Source of the DNA: Clarkia xantiana subsp. parviflora
Taxonomy: Eukaryota; Streptophyta; Magnoliopsida; Myrtales; Onagraceae
NCBI GenBank assembly: GCA_036873135.1
Contig: JAPTYO010000007.1
Span: 29,556,763-29,620,762 of the forward strand
Length of the DNA stretch: 64,000 nt
Reading direction: 5' to 3'
Part shown: piece by piece, positions 12,057 to 23,797 of the stretch
Layout: each line of letters begins with the position of its first letter
How positions within the stretch are numbered: the first letter of the stretch is position 1
Position numbers and translations under genes: made by a program
Notes under the pieces: model-generated
Database searches by the model: none
Told to the model about the DNA's origin: nothing
Seen by the model: the letters and a program-made list of their open reading frames with translations, nothing else

Positions 12057-12885
12057 GAATGAAAGCCATTATAGTCTTCGGTTGATTTGCCTGTTAACCA
12101 CAGGGACACAGGGAGCAAGTGAGTTCTAAAAGAGACTCACAAACTGATGGAAAGGTGGTCGGGCGGTAGAAAACCCGACTTATTGCGAAAGGATACAACC
12201 CAACTTCACAGAGTGGACTTTGACGAAACATACTAACAGACTGCGCGTTAAACCGTAGTCAGGGCCGTCATGGGCCTAGGTGTAAGCCTCGATTCCGAGT
12301 TGCACCAAATGTATGATAAAGATCGAGTTTCTCCTCGGAAACCTGGAGAAAGAGATCTACATGGAGCAGCCGGAGGGTTTCATTACTCCTGGCAACAAAC
12401 GTAAAGTTTGGAAACTCCATATATCTATCTACGGTCTTAAAAAATCGTCTCGGTGATAGTATCGCAGGTTCCACGAGGAAATCGTTGGAAACAGATTCGT
12501 AAACCTTTATAAGGATCCCTGCGTATACACAAAGACCTTCGGGTCTGAGTACGTCATCTTAACCTTATACGTGGATGACATACTCATTGCCGTAAATGAT
12601 GAGAGTTTTATAAAAGAGTCAAATTCCTGGATGGCATCCGTATTTACGATGAAAGACAAGGGAAGGCAACGTACATTTCAGGCATGAGAATGCTAGAGAT
12701 CAAGCCACCCGTGAAACATGTCTATCTCGAGAAACCTATAACGATACACCGTTAAAAAGGTTCAAAATACAAGATGCCAAACCCGTGAAGACGCCAGAAG
12801 TATTTGGGTGCGCATTCTCAAAACGCGACAACCTGAAGAATCGGGTAAAAGCGTAATCAGATATGAAGTGCAAATTAAATAAAGC
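12057..12885 (+). pseudogene. Copia reverse transcriptase remnant
   Basis: Multiple frame changes, but the catalytic core is readable: YVDDIL, with YVDD encoded at 12568-12579. This is the metal-binding site of Copia reverse transcriptase. Stops and deletions on both sides make it non-functional. Confidence 0.8.
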
Positions 12886-13530
12886 ATGGTCGGTGGTCTA
12901 AAAGACGCCATGCAATACACTTGTCCAGACGTCTGTTACGCAGTGGGCCTAGTAGCAAGTTTTCAATCAGATCCTTGCAATCAACATTTAAAAGACTGTA
13001 ATACGAATCATTCTAAAAGGTACTACCGACTGTGCAATGAGAAATGGAAACTAGAATTGACCGCATTCAGTGATGCCGACCATGGTGGCGATCTAGATGA
13101 TCGTAAGTCTACCAAAGGAGAGGTCTTCCTCCTTGCTAATGCCGCCATTTTATGGACGAGCAAGAAGCAATTATGTGTCGTGCTGTCTACGATAGAATCA
13201 GAATTTTTGCTCTCTCCAACAATGCACAAGGAATAGTTTGGCTGAAAAGGACTTATTAACTACGCTGCTTGGTGTCAAAGACAGGAGTGAGCCCGTTGTG
13301 GTATACTCTGACAGTCATGCAGCAGTTGCGGCAGTTAAAGAATCCAAAGTACCATAATGAGACTAAACACGTTGATATAAAATATAGTCATGCTAAATAT
13401 ATAGTGGAAGACGATGTAGTCACTTTAGAATACTGTCTGCTAACAACATGGTGGCGGACCCATTAACTAAACCATTACGCATAAAGATTTTGAAAAGCAT
13501 GAAAATTGCTTGAAATGCGTAGGGTTTAAG
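12886..13530 (+). pseudogene. Copia RNase H remnant
   Basis: The 116-codon ORF 12886-13236 carries the Copia RNase H signature FSDADHGGDLDDRKST followed by a SKKQLCVVLST-like segment. Another frame (13269-13466) continues with SDSHAAVAAVKESK, NETKHVDIKY and an NMVADPLTK-like ending. At least one frameshift separates the two parts. This is the end of pol. Confidence 0.85.
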
Positions 13531-14658
13531 AGATTGTTGGTATTAAGTGATAACATTTTGAATTTTGAAAGTAATACTTTAATTGAATAAAAGAATTGCA
13601 AATTGAGTTCATGATTTATCGACATCATAATGATTAATAACATCAGATTTTACGGTCTATAAACTAAGTCGTAGGAGGACGTAAAAGTCTTCTGACAAAA
13701 CTATGTTGAATGTGGGCCTTGTCTCGTCACACAGGCACGGTCGTCTTGAAGGTGAGGGGGACCTCTACCATATCAAGATTGGCAAAGAACCAAGGGGATA
13801 AACCTGGTTACACAAAACGATCACTTAGTCACGTCAAACGCGACTTGATCTCCGCTTTGTAAATCTTCGTGATGGACTCCGTCCATCATTAACCACATTC
13901 AGGGCCAGATGAAATATTATGTGGTAGCATTATCGACATATCCCACTCCTGGCTAGTTCAGGTATGCTATCAACGCGTGCTTCATACCGCGTGTTCCATG
14001 TTTGACCATGGGGTCATGCTCGGTTGTGCTAGAAAGGATCCTTGTGATTTCAATGGGCGCAAACTTCTTCACCTCGAGTGTGTGATTGATCTCGGGTGCT
14101 CTATGAAGAGGCGCCCAAAGTATCCTCACGGACTCGGAACTCATACCTAAGGTCAGGCTCAATGTTTGCTTCCCGGTGTACGAACGCAGTGCTGAAGAAA
14201 AAGGCAAAGTGACCACGTCTTTGGAAACCGATTGAGTGTGACTAAGGGTATGAGGGATGCGGATGGTCAAGTTCACCAGTAATCCAACGACTCTTGTATT
14301 CACTATGTGGCCACCAACCGGATATTAGTTGAAGGTTGTGAATAATTGTATGGATGCCTTGGAGAAGTGTTCCTATGTGGAAACTAGGCAATTGGAGAAT
14401 TACTGTTGACCAAGGATACAACGAGATACGATTTAAATTTTATTTAAACAGGGATATTGACGACAGGGAATTAACGCTCCACGGGCGCTATAATACTCCT
14501 AACAGATGAGTAGCACGATGCCCGTCGTATCCACTGGTCGCACGGAAAACCTTGTATGGACTGTTCGGAAGCAGGGGAAAGATCGAAAGACGGAAATGTT
14601 GATGCGATTCGGACAATGATACATTAACAGGCACCCTCCCATTCCGGCAAGTGGGAGC
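13531..14658 (+). mobile_element. Copia 3' non-coding region with polypurine tract
   Basis: About 1.1 kb lies between the end of pol and the 3' LTR. It ends in CAAGTGGGAGC, a suitable polypurine primer, directly before TGTTAGC. The ORFs 13953-14303 and 14488-14682 on the minus strand are antisense readings. Most of this region is present again at 15258-16167. Confidence 0.75.
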
Positions 14659-15257
14659 TGTTAGCATAAGGTGATAGGGCACCGTAATTGGTAGCCCGTT
14701 ATTATGTATGCGTTAACTAAGACAATTGGGTAAATGTCACATTAGGGTAATTAGGCTAGATCCAAATCCCAATTTACATGAGAGGCCCAAAATTGGGCCT
14801 CCCACATACTAGGTCCGGCCGAATTTTTAAATGGAGGGCAAAGTGGACTTTTGTCCACTTTTCTCCTCCTATATAAAGGGGAGTGTTATGGGTTTTTCAC
14901 AAGTGATTAACAACTCCACATTAGAGTGACTTAGGGAGAAAATCCCTCTTCCCCTTTCTCCTAGTTCGGCCGAACCATACTCAACACCTAGGATGTGCCA
15001 ATTTGCTTTCTAAGCAAACACTCTGAATATCTGTCCCCGCCAAAGAACTGATCAGAGGCTTTGCTGTGGTGCTATACTTTGTGGGACTTCTTGAATAAGA
15101 ACTTGCACGAGGTTCCATCTGGTGGATCGAGACCTCCCTCCACAAGATCTTGGTGAAGAACACTAAAATGTATGTGCGAATTCTTCCGAGCGTAATTCAG
15201 ATTACTAGCATGTACACGTTTTAGTGTTTCCTAGTATTACGTCCCCGTAATCCAACA
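14659..15257 (+). mobile_element. 3' LTR, subtype A
   Basis: A 599-bp LTR with TGTTAGCATAAGG start and GTAATCCAACA end, matching 6786-7360 throughout. It is followed by another copy of the element's 3' interior instead of host DNA. Confidence 0.88.
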
Positions 15258-16167
15258 GGGCCAACCTCCACAATAAAACAATGTCGAATGTGAACCAAGC
15301 CTCGTCACACAGGCTCGGTCGTCTTGACGAAGAAGTGATTCTCTATTAAGTCGAGACTAGCTAAGAACCACGGTGGCAAACCTGGTTAAGCAGAACGATC
15401 ATTTGGTTTTGGAGTAACACGATAATGATCAAAGTTCTGCAGATCGCCGTTACGAACCACGTTCGTAATAAAATCACATTATGGGCCAGATGACAAATCT
15501 GCGATAGCATATGACATTTCCAAACTTCCTGACTAAACTCAGGTTATGCTATCGACGCGTGCTTCATACTATGCGTGTGACGGGCACAAACTTCTTCACC
15601 TAGATCTTGTAACTGATCCCGGATGCTATATGAATGAGCATAAAAAGTATCCTCACGGACTCATAACTCATACTAAGGTCAGCTTCAATGTTCGCTTCCC
15701 GGCGTGTGAGCGCAGTGCCGAACAAAAAGGCCTAGTAACCATGTCTTGGAAACCGGTTGGGTTTGACTAAGGGTATGAGCGATGGGGATTGTCAAGTACA
15801 CCTGAAATTTTCTGACTCTTGTATTCACTAGGTGGCCACCAACCTTACATTAGTTGAAAGGTTGTGAATACTTGTACGGATGCCCTGGAGAAGTGTCCCA
15901 AAGTGGGAACTGGGAAATTGGAAAATTTACAGTTGACCTAGGATACAGCGCGATACTTTATTTATGACAGGTTGATTTGACATGGGGAATTAACGTTATG
16001 CGGGCGCTACAATACTCCTAACAGATGAGTAGCACGATGCCCGTCGTATCCACCGGTCGCACGGCAAACCTCGTATATTCGGAGCATGGATTGGATCGAA
16101 GACCAAATGTGGATGTGTTGGTCGACAACATATTAATAGGCACCCTCCCATTCAAGCAAGTGGGAGC
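15258..16167 (+). mobile_element. Second copy of the Copia 3' interior
   Basis: Repeats the landmarks of about 13690-14658 (CTCGTCACACAGGC, AGTAGCACGATGCCCGTCGT, CAAGTGGGAGC), with moderate divergence. It ends with its own polypurine tract before the terminal LTR and so belonged to the subtype-B element. Confidence 0.78.
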
Positions 16168-16755
16168 TGTTAGCATTTGGGGTTATGGGCCGCCGTAATT
16201 GGTAGCCCATTAATTAAAGGCCATTAACCTAAGAAATTAGGAATGGGTCACATTAGGATTTTGGATTAGGCCTAAAATCCAATGTGACATGGGAGGCCCA
16301 AAATTGGGCCTCCCACATACATGGGTTCGGCGCCGACCTGGAGGAGTAAGGAGGTGGGATTTTCCCACCTCCACTCATATATATAGGGACCTTGGGGTGA
16401 CTTCTTAAGTGCTAATTTCTCCTCCCAAGTATTGAGATTAAAACCCTTCCCTCTAGTCCCTAACCTAGGTCGGCCTAACCTCACACCAAGGAGGTGCCTA
16501 AATTGCGACGAGCAATTTACTCCAAGTAGATCCATCTCGTGAGAATCGAAGGAGACTTTGCTATGAATATCACACCGCGTAGGGCTTCTCTAACAGGAAC
16601 CTCTACGGGGTACCGGTTGGTGGATCGAGAACTCCCCTCGAAGATCTTGGGCTGCAAGAAAGGTTTAAGGTATGTGCACTATCTCCGCTGCGTAACTAGT
16701 TACCTAGCACGTACCTAGGGTTTCTTCTTGCATGATTAATCACCATAATCCAACA
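16168..16755 (+). mobile_element. 3' LTR, subtype B
   Basis: A 588-bp LTR with TGTTAGCATTTGGGG start and CACCATAATCCAACA end, matching 5500-6022. It is followed directly by the AATAC target duplication. The minus-strand ORF 16272-16535 lies inside it. Confidence 0.88.
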
Positions 16756-17330
16756 AATACTACGAAAACATAAACATGGTACATGCTAGTAATCACTATT
16801 ACGCAGCAGAAGATGCGCACATACCTTAATCGCTTTCCGTAGTCCCAAGATCTTGCTGAGGAAGTTCTCGATCCACCGGACGGAACCCATAGAGGTTCTT
16901 GTTAAGGAAGCTATATGTGGTATAGTCTCCACAACAAAGCCTCTGATCGATTCTTGGCAGGGACAGATCTCCGGAGTGTTTGCTCAAAGCAAATTGGCAC
17001 ACCCTTGGTGTAGGTATAGGTTCGGCCGGATATGTGTGTTTAGGGAAGAGGGATTTTCTCTCAAATTAATACAATTGAGGAATATCGATTACCCTGATAA
17101 AATCTTTAACACTCCCTATTTATAGGAGGAGCAAAGTGGACAAAAGTCTACTTTGCCCACTCCCATAATTCGGGCGACCTAGTGTATAAGGGAGGCCCAA
17201 TTTTGGGCCTCTCATGTCAATTGAGATTTGGGTCATGCCCAATTTCCCTAATGTGACATTTACCCAATTGTCTCGGGTAACATATACACATTAATAGGCT
17301 TCCATTTACGGCGCCCAATCACCATATGCT

Positions 17331-17334
<4 letters not shown>
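16756..17334 (-). mobile_element. Second piece of the split minus-strand LTR
   Basis: Continues the LTR begun at 5477-5499 after the AATAC duplication and ends CATATGCTAACA at 17334. It is similar to 3818-4417 along its length. Together the pieces make one solo LTR that predates the composite insertion. The ORF 16853-17125 is inside it. Confidence 0.82.
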
Positions 17335-17370
<36 letters not shown>

Positions 17371-17589
17371 AACTTATATATTTAATATTAGTATTTATCC
17401 AAATTCAAATATTATTTTAATATTAATATTAATATAAAATGAAGCATAAGTATATTTTATTTTAGTTTAATTTTTAGTAGATTATTAATTAATATTACTA
17501 TGTAAGTTACTAAAATATTATAACCACTATCAATATTGGATGTAGAGTTTTGGAAAAAAAATTAAGGAGTCTACATATTTAAAAATAAG

Positions 17590-17657
<68 letters not shown>

Positions 17658-18100
17658 TTAATATTAGTATTTATCCAAATATAATTTTAATATGTATAAT
17701 ATAAAAAATGAACCGTAATTAATTTGATTTTATTTTTTAGTAAACTATTAATTTATTTTGTTATGTAACTTACTAAAAAATTGTAACAACTTCAAAAATT
17801 AAATGTAGAGCTTTGGAACAATTTTAAGGTGTCCACATATTTAAAAATATTATGGAACATGATATATATATTTAACATTAGTATTTATCCAAAATTCAAA
17901 TCCAAATATTATTTTATCAAATGAAGCATAAGTACATTGTATTTTAGTTTAGTTTTTAGTATTTTTTTTGGCCAAATAGTGTATTATTAATTAATATTGC
18001 TATGTAACTTATTAAAAAGTTGTAACTACTTTTAAGGTTGAATGTAGAGCTTTGACACAATCTTAAGGTGTCCACATATTCAAAAAGATGATGTCACATG
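17335..18100. repeat. AT-rich tandem repeat, units 2 to 4
   Basis: Three successive copies (about 17367-17590, 17651-17865, 17866-18095) share ATTAGTATTTATCC, TATGTAACTTA, AATGTAGAGCTTTG and GTGTCCACATATT, separated by AT microsatellites, the longest at 17591-17650. Unit 1 is at 5221-5476. Confidence 0.75.
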
Positions 18101-19384
18101 ATCATTTGTAACATATAATCTAGATGGACCAATAAATTAAGTGAAAAATTTAAATTTGCTTACTTATCAACATATTGTGTATCACATAATTATATAATAT
18201 ATAGCTAGATACATATAGATAGGTAGATAATTTTTTTGGCCGAAAACTGTTATTATTATACAATATGCTTTAATACCACGTGAAACTGCGGGCACTACTG
18301 TATATGTACCTGCATCTCCTTATAAATTCCTCCTTATAAATTCATCACCTAATATATATATATATATAGAAAAGTTTGAAAATAATGGAGGGATGGAGTG
18401 GTGGAACCTTTCACGTCTGAATCAACATAATAGAGTTATGGGTTAATGACCAATTTCTCTACTTTAACTTCAACACGATTATAAAATTATATATATATAT
18501 ATTTTAAAATTGACTATTTGAAATTCTAATTTTCGATTAAATTGTTACAACTATTATAATTTAGTCAAATTGGACAAAAATGAAGCTAGTGCTAATCACA
18601 CGAGGTCTTTTGATATGTACCGAAGATAGATTCGTTAAGAAATTAAAATGGTTGTAGCAAAATATCTTCAATTGGAAACTCAATTAAAAGACACCGCTAG
18701 AATTGGGAGGATGTCCAATTAAATATCTAATTAAAGATATTTCAATTCAATTATTATAATTTATTTTATTACTGAATCCATCTTATATACAAAATCAAAA
18801 GACATATGCATGATCGAAACATACTAAGTTTATATCCAGTTTGATGAAAATTGTAAGGAAAGTAATAACTTGCTCAAAAAATGAAAATTTATATAATATA
18901 TATATTTTTTTAAAAGTTCAGATAACGATTTATAATTAGGTCGAAGTTTTTTTTTGTTTCCCGTTGGGTGGTCCTACGAGGGCCCCCATCAGGAGAGCGG
19001 CACTCCAACTCGCACTGAGTCAGCTCATAAGAGGTAAATTGATGTCATAAATATTTTTCAACTCTAAGTTTTCAGTAAGGTTTGAAACTCTAACTTTAAT
19101 TAATTAAATAATAAAGCGTTGAATCGCTACTGTATATTAACGATTTTGTTAATAGCCATAAAGCTATTCCATTACGTAATGGGTATACCCTAATGGGATG
19201 GCCTTTATTGTGATAGTTTCTAAAAATAAATGCTAGTATCAACTATCATCACTACGGCACTAGCATCTTTCCATTTACACGTCTCTCTATAAATTGACAT
19301 AAGAAACTCATTGTAGCTCCATGCACACTGCACATTAATATCTCATTTTTGTTGGAAAACAAACACTATATAGAGTGGATAAAT
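18101..19384. other. Intergenic region upstream of the OMT gene
   Basis: AT-rich, no gene. About 18590-18790 is one copy of a dispersed repeat also seen inside OMT intron 1 (about 19935-20110) and SABATH intron 3 (about 36000-36180). Shared segments are of the type GCAACAAAATA, AATTGGAAGCTCAAT and TTTCAATTCAATCATT. The last 200 bases are the likely OMT promoter. Confidence 0.55.
19287..19294 (+). promoter_or_regulatory. TATA box of the OMT gene
   Basis: CTATAAAT lies about 98 bases before the first ATG (19385). The same context is kept in the duplicated pseudogene promoter (CCTATAAATTCACATAAGAAA near 23570), which supports its use. Confidence 0.6.
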
Positions 19385-19417
19385 ATGGAGCTGAGTAGTA
19401 GAAAACTAACTACTTAA
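19385..19417 (+). promoter_or_regulatory. Upstream in-frame ATG with stop (10-codon uORF) before the OMT start
   Basis: ATG at 19385 is in the same frame as the chosen start (14 codons away) but stops at TAA 19415-19417. Homologues usually begin a dozen or so residues before the AQ.HVWNH motif. The pseudogene copy at 23665 also begins ATGGAGCT. This looks like an ancestral start codon cut off by a later stop, leaving a uORF that could lower translation. Confidence 0.6.
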
Positions 19418-19426
19418 GAGGTTGAT

Positions 19427-22179
19427 ATGGCGGAAGCGCAATCTCATGTGTGGAATCACGCATTACACTACATTCATTCCATGACTCTTAGATGTGCCAT
19501 CCAACTCGGCATCCCAGACATCATCCACGACCACGGCCGTCCCATGAGCTTGCCGGAGTTAGTCTCGGCCCTGTCAATCCACCCCGACAAGTCCAACTTC
19601 ATCCAACGTCTCATGCGCATTCTTGTCCAATCTGGCTTTTTTGCCTTTAAAAAGATAGACGCAGTGGGAGGAGAAGATGAAGGGTACGTTATATCGTATA
19701 CATTTGACTTTGTCTTGTTTACATGGTCTGTTCTGTTCACTTTGTTGTCTTGTTTCATTATAATTTTTTTAAAATAACTAAAAACGGTTTTTAAAATTTT
19801 ATATAATTAAAAATCGTCCAACTTTAATTTAATTTATTTTAAAAAAGTTCATTGCCTGAACTTTCAGTTTACGAGTAAATCTGTACCTTCATTATAATTT
19901 CCGTTAAATTACCCTACAAATAAAGTACGTATCTGCCACGAGATGTTTATGTGTATTCATAATGGATTTACCAAGAAGTTGAAATTATTGCAACGAAATA
20001 CTTTTAATTGGGTGCTCAATTAGACCACCATACAATTTTAACAGTGTATTTCAATTGAGCGCGTCCAATTGAAAGCATTGAGTTACAATCCTTTAAATTT
20101 ATTACCGAACCCATAAAGGTTACACATCAAAATATTTTAAACGGAGCCAGCAATTTGGTTAGCAATTGAAAGTTAAGTAGCCCATTTAGAAAAAATCAAA
20201 GTTCAGATATATCGAACTTATAGTTTAATCAAAGTTCGGGTACCGATTCAGTTATCAACTCTGATTTTTTTTTTCTTCTTTCCCATTGGGTGTTTTAGAT
20301 ACCAAGTACCAACCCCTAGATTATTTTCAGAGTTCCAATCTGAATCTTCTAGTGAATGAACAAAGTGCTAAACCGTTACCTTAAATCTGAGAGTTTGCAT
20401 TTGTAGGTATGTTTTGACACTTCCATCAAAAACCCTGTTAAAAGGAAACCCATTGAACATATCCCCATTGGTACTCCTCGCAACCGACCCAATCTTGTTG
20501 GACCCATTTCATTGCATGAGCAAGTGGCTGTCTAGCGACGGCGACGACATCCCGACGCCGTTTATGGAGATAAACAAGCAAGACGTCTGGGACTATATCG
20601 GTCAAAACCCGGAGAAGAATCGAGCCACTAATGAGGCGATGGCTAGTGACACTCATGTGGTGGCTGATGCAATCATTAACAAGTGCCGAGCCACATTTGA
20701 AGGTGCGGGCTCATTGGTCGATATCGGTGGAGGCACCGGTGGCTTGACCAGGGCCATAGCCAATGTGTTTGGTCACTTGGATTGCATAGTATTTGACCTT
20801 CCCCATGTGGTCAATGGTTTGAAAGGGGACCACAACTTGAGGTTTGAGGCTGGGGACATGTTTGTTGCTATCCCTCCCGCTGATCTTTTTCTCCTCAAGG
20901 TACTTAGCTTAAAATAATTAGTTAATAACAATGTTTTAAAATCCGGACCACACCTCGAACTAGGAGTATAAATGAGCCGAGTATTTATCAAGTTTGTCTC
21001 GACTAAAACTTACCCATTCGAAGTTGAACTCACTCGAGTTTGAAATTTTGAAACGCGACTCGCATGCAAGCTCGGCTCGTAAACTTATTATAAATTACAA
21101 TAAGTTAGCATTTCTCGTGACTATAAAAATCGAGCTCGAATTGAACTTGGATGACTTAGGTATATTATAAAGCTTGTTTAGGCTCGCGAGTAGTTCAAGC
21201 CGAGTATTATCAAGCTTGAACTCAATTAGACAAACCAAAAAACTCGACACAAAATTTTTAGAGTTGAATCCGATTTTTAACTGAGCTAATACTAAGTAGT
21301 TAATTCATGAGTAGCGCCCCTACCTTGGACCTGTTAGGTGGCTGGTTCCCGATCCGATCGGCTTCAGACCAGTAAGGATTTAACGGTTTAAGAGTTTCAC
21401 AATTTTTGGGCCAGATAATGATCGACTTGGTGTTGGTTTTCTAAAACCGACCGGTCCGACCGCTGGTTCGCGCATTAAACCTTGTTTGGTGTACATTCTA
21501 ATATTTTCTTGAACCAGACCGATAGCATGGTCGGTTAAACGTTCAGACCTTCGGTCCAGTTTTTAAAACGTTAGTTCATAGATTTGGTAGTACCACATGT
21601 TTAGACCTTGTAAATCAACTACTAAAATAAAAAATTGGTACTTTTTTGTGCCACATATTTTGAAATGATGTCATTTGGTACTTTCATTAAATTTCTGGAT
21701 TGACATTGGCTCAGTTGACCTATTCATGTCTCGATTCACGACTTGCATCGTCCAGGTCGGGCGATTGACCCATTTAGGACTCGAGTCGTGACCTGGGCCT
21801 ACATTCACTATGATGTTCTTTTCGTTGTTTACGAGTTTGATATTACGCTATTGGTGTTTTTTTCTAGTGGATTATTCACGATTGGAGCGACGAGAAGAGC
21901 GTAAAGATACTGAAAAATTGTAGGGAAGCAATTAAAAAAAATGGAAATTCGGGCAAAGTAGTTATAATCGATATAGTGATTCAAAATGATAAGCTGCAGC
22001 ATTCTAAAGGCGGATTTGTTGAGACACAGCTTCTCTTTGATATGTTGATGATGGTAAATTTTTCTGGCAAAGAAAGAAACGAAGAAGAATGGGCACGGCT
22101 ATTCCGAGTTGCAGGGTTCTACGACTACAAGATTACACCTTTTGTCGGATTTAGGTCTGTAATCGAGGTCTTTCCATAA
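19427..22179 (+). CDS. Class II plant O-methyltransferase (resveratrol/isoflavone OMT type)
   Basis: Predicted to transfer a methyl group from S-adenosylmethionine to a phenolic hydroxyl in cytosolic specialised metabolism. Three exons, 19427-19683, 20407-20899 and 21868-22179, join in phase with GT-AG introns into 353 aa, the normal family length. Residues 1-100 form the dimerisation domain (AQSHVWNH, CAIQLGIPDIIHDHG). The SAM-binding loop is LVDIGGGTGG (189-198), with FDLPHVV (215-221). The catalytic set is present: His254 in HDWSD, Asp285 in IIDIV and Glu319 in GKER, with spacing near that of isoflavone O-methyltransferase. I chose the 19427 start because an upstream in-frame ATG (19385) runs into TAA at 19415. 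The acceptor substrate cannot be read from sequence; resveratrol, flavonoid and alkaloid OMTs all look alike at this level. Confidence 0.93.
20940..21600. repeat. Dispersed repeat fragments in OMT intron 2
   Basis: The intron holds GAGCCGAG/CTCGGCTCG-rich sequence (about 20960-21230). A segment with GGTGGCTGGTTCCCGATCCG and ACCGGTCCGACCG (about 21310-21560) follows. Related GGTGGCTGGTTCCC sequence is in SABATH intron 3 (about 36310-36500), and similar CCGG-rich text is in the FLA intron (49050-49390). No open reading frame of interest. Confidence 0.45.
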
Positions 22180-23504
22180 ATTTTAAAATAAAATGAGTCG
22201 ATATAATTCAATTTAAAATGTCGGTTCTATCTCTACCTTTAGTGGGCACCTATGGCCATTTGCGTGATCGTTTTCTTCATTCGTTTGTTTATGTTATTTA
22301 TTTTATGCTGCCCTTTCTTTTACGGATATGGTTGGTGCTTTTAGGAATCTGTCAATCATGTGTTGTGAATTTGGTTTTATTCATATATCTCGACTGTCAT
22401 GTATGTTGGATCTAACCACTTATTTTTATTGTGTCTTACATTAATAAGATCACATCTTTTTACCAAAAAAAAAACTTAAAAGAAGGAAAAACATTTAAAA
22501 AAAATTTAAAAAATATATAAGATTATATATGTTTTTCTAATAAATAAAATTATGAAAGTGCAATTCTTCTTTTACATTTTATAAAATTTAGTAGTCAGAT
22601 AATTTTAAGTTTTTTTTTATTGCTTACTCACTTCTATATATTTTACATTTTACATTAGTATCACATTAATCGCATCAGTCAAATCTGACATAATTTTGAA
22701 ATAAATTATTTTTACTTATAAAGTAAGAGTGATTTGGATTTAGAGACTCTAAAATTGGATTTAAACCTTAAAATCGTTAAGTATCTCTTATCAAAAAACC
22801 ATTTCATTGATCAAATGAGGCTAGTGTCACGGGCTTGGAGATGGGAAGGCCGGATGCCCCGCGGGCGCATTCCGCTGGAAGCGTGGAAGCTTCAACCTCG
22901 TGACAAGCCTTTTGTGATAGTTTAAAAAAAATAAGGGAAAATTTCATTTAGGAACTTCAGTTATCGAACTTGTCGAGCTATGGATTTTAGGAGCGTAATT
23001 TATCAATTACACATGACTCGGTTCACCTAGTTATGAGCTTATAAATTGGATTGCTTTTTAATCCAGGAATGAGATGTGTCCTTTAAATTGAGTTTTTTAC
23101 ACCAATTTCCTGTTTTTTTTTTTCTATTATATGTTACTTAACTATGTTGCGGATTGATATTTCTTTGGTTAATCAATAAAAAGTTTATGTTGGCAAAAAA
23201 AAAAAAGGTTAGAAATCGTACCAGACCTTGTCACCTAATCTAGCAACTATGTTTGGACAAGCTCGGACATTGATGAGGCTCACCTTAGCCGATCAAAACT
23301 GTCACGACTTAATTGGTAGAGACAGAGGCTCGTCCTAATCTAGACTAAACCTTAAACTATAAAACAAGTTGGCAGGAGATTTGATAAGTCATTTTGACTG
23401 ATATGTCACATTTCGAATAAATAGACTTTAAAAAAATAAAGGCCTCTAAAAGACAACCTGATTGTTAAAACTCTTAAAAAGTAAATTTTTTTTTTCTTCT
23501 AAAA
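22180..23504. other. Intergenic region after the OMT gene
   Basis: AT-rich. A short GC-rich island at about 22830-22920, between GTGTCACGGG and CTCGTGAC, stands out but matches nothing I know. About 23220-23350 has GAGGCTC/GCTCG-rich text like other dispersed repeats here. No gene supported. Confidence 0.5.
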
Positions 23505-23797
23505 ATAAATGTTATTGTCTCTCCATTATCAGAATACCAACTGACATCTCTTCATTTACCATTTCCTATAAATTCACATAAGAAATTCAGTGTACCTCTT
23601 CATCCACACTGCACATGTGATATTGTTAGGAAACAATTGTTCCCTACACAAATATGGAGCTTAGCACTGAAGAAATATGCTACTTATGATGTAGATATGG
23701 AGGCAGCACAATTTCACGTGTGGAACCACGCATTACACTACATTCATTCCATGATCCTTAGATCTGACATCCAACTCAGCATCCTAGACATATTGAC
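23505..23797 (+). pseudogene. Truncated OMT duplicate (promoter plus start of exon 1)
   Basis: Matches 19215-19520 from the promoter (ATAAGAAATTC, CACACTGCACAT) through exon 1: HVWNHALHYIHSM is readable from about 23719. The reading frame from the first ATG (23653) stops after 11 codons, and the coding part breaks off after about 45 codons against Copia sequence at 23798. Exons 2 and 3 are absent. It is a dead duplicate. Confidence 0.85.

Larger units (their letters stand above)
5500..16755 (+). mobile_element. Composite nested Copia-type retroelement with 5-bp target duplication
   Basis: The outer boundaries are two LTRs of one subtype (B, starting TGTTAGCATTTGGGG) at 5500-6022 and 16168-16755, flanked by AATAC on both sides. 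Between them, in order, are a minus-strand LTR (6023-6786), a plus-strand subtype-A LTR (6786-7360), a full but decayed Copia interior (7361-14658), a second subtype-A LTR (14659-15257), another 3' interior segment (15258-16167) and the terminal LTR. The inner junctions show no target duplications, so the centre probably arose by recombination or template switching between relatives. Confidence 0.8.

Noticed and set aside
22734..22925. 63-codon ORF with a GC-rich second half
   Set aside because: No family resemblance, no start context, and the GC-rich part ends abruptly. Left as an unexplained island.
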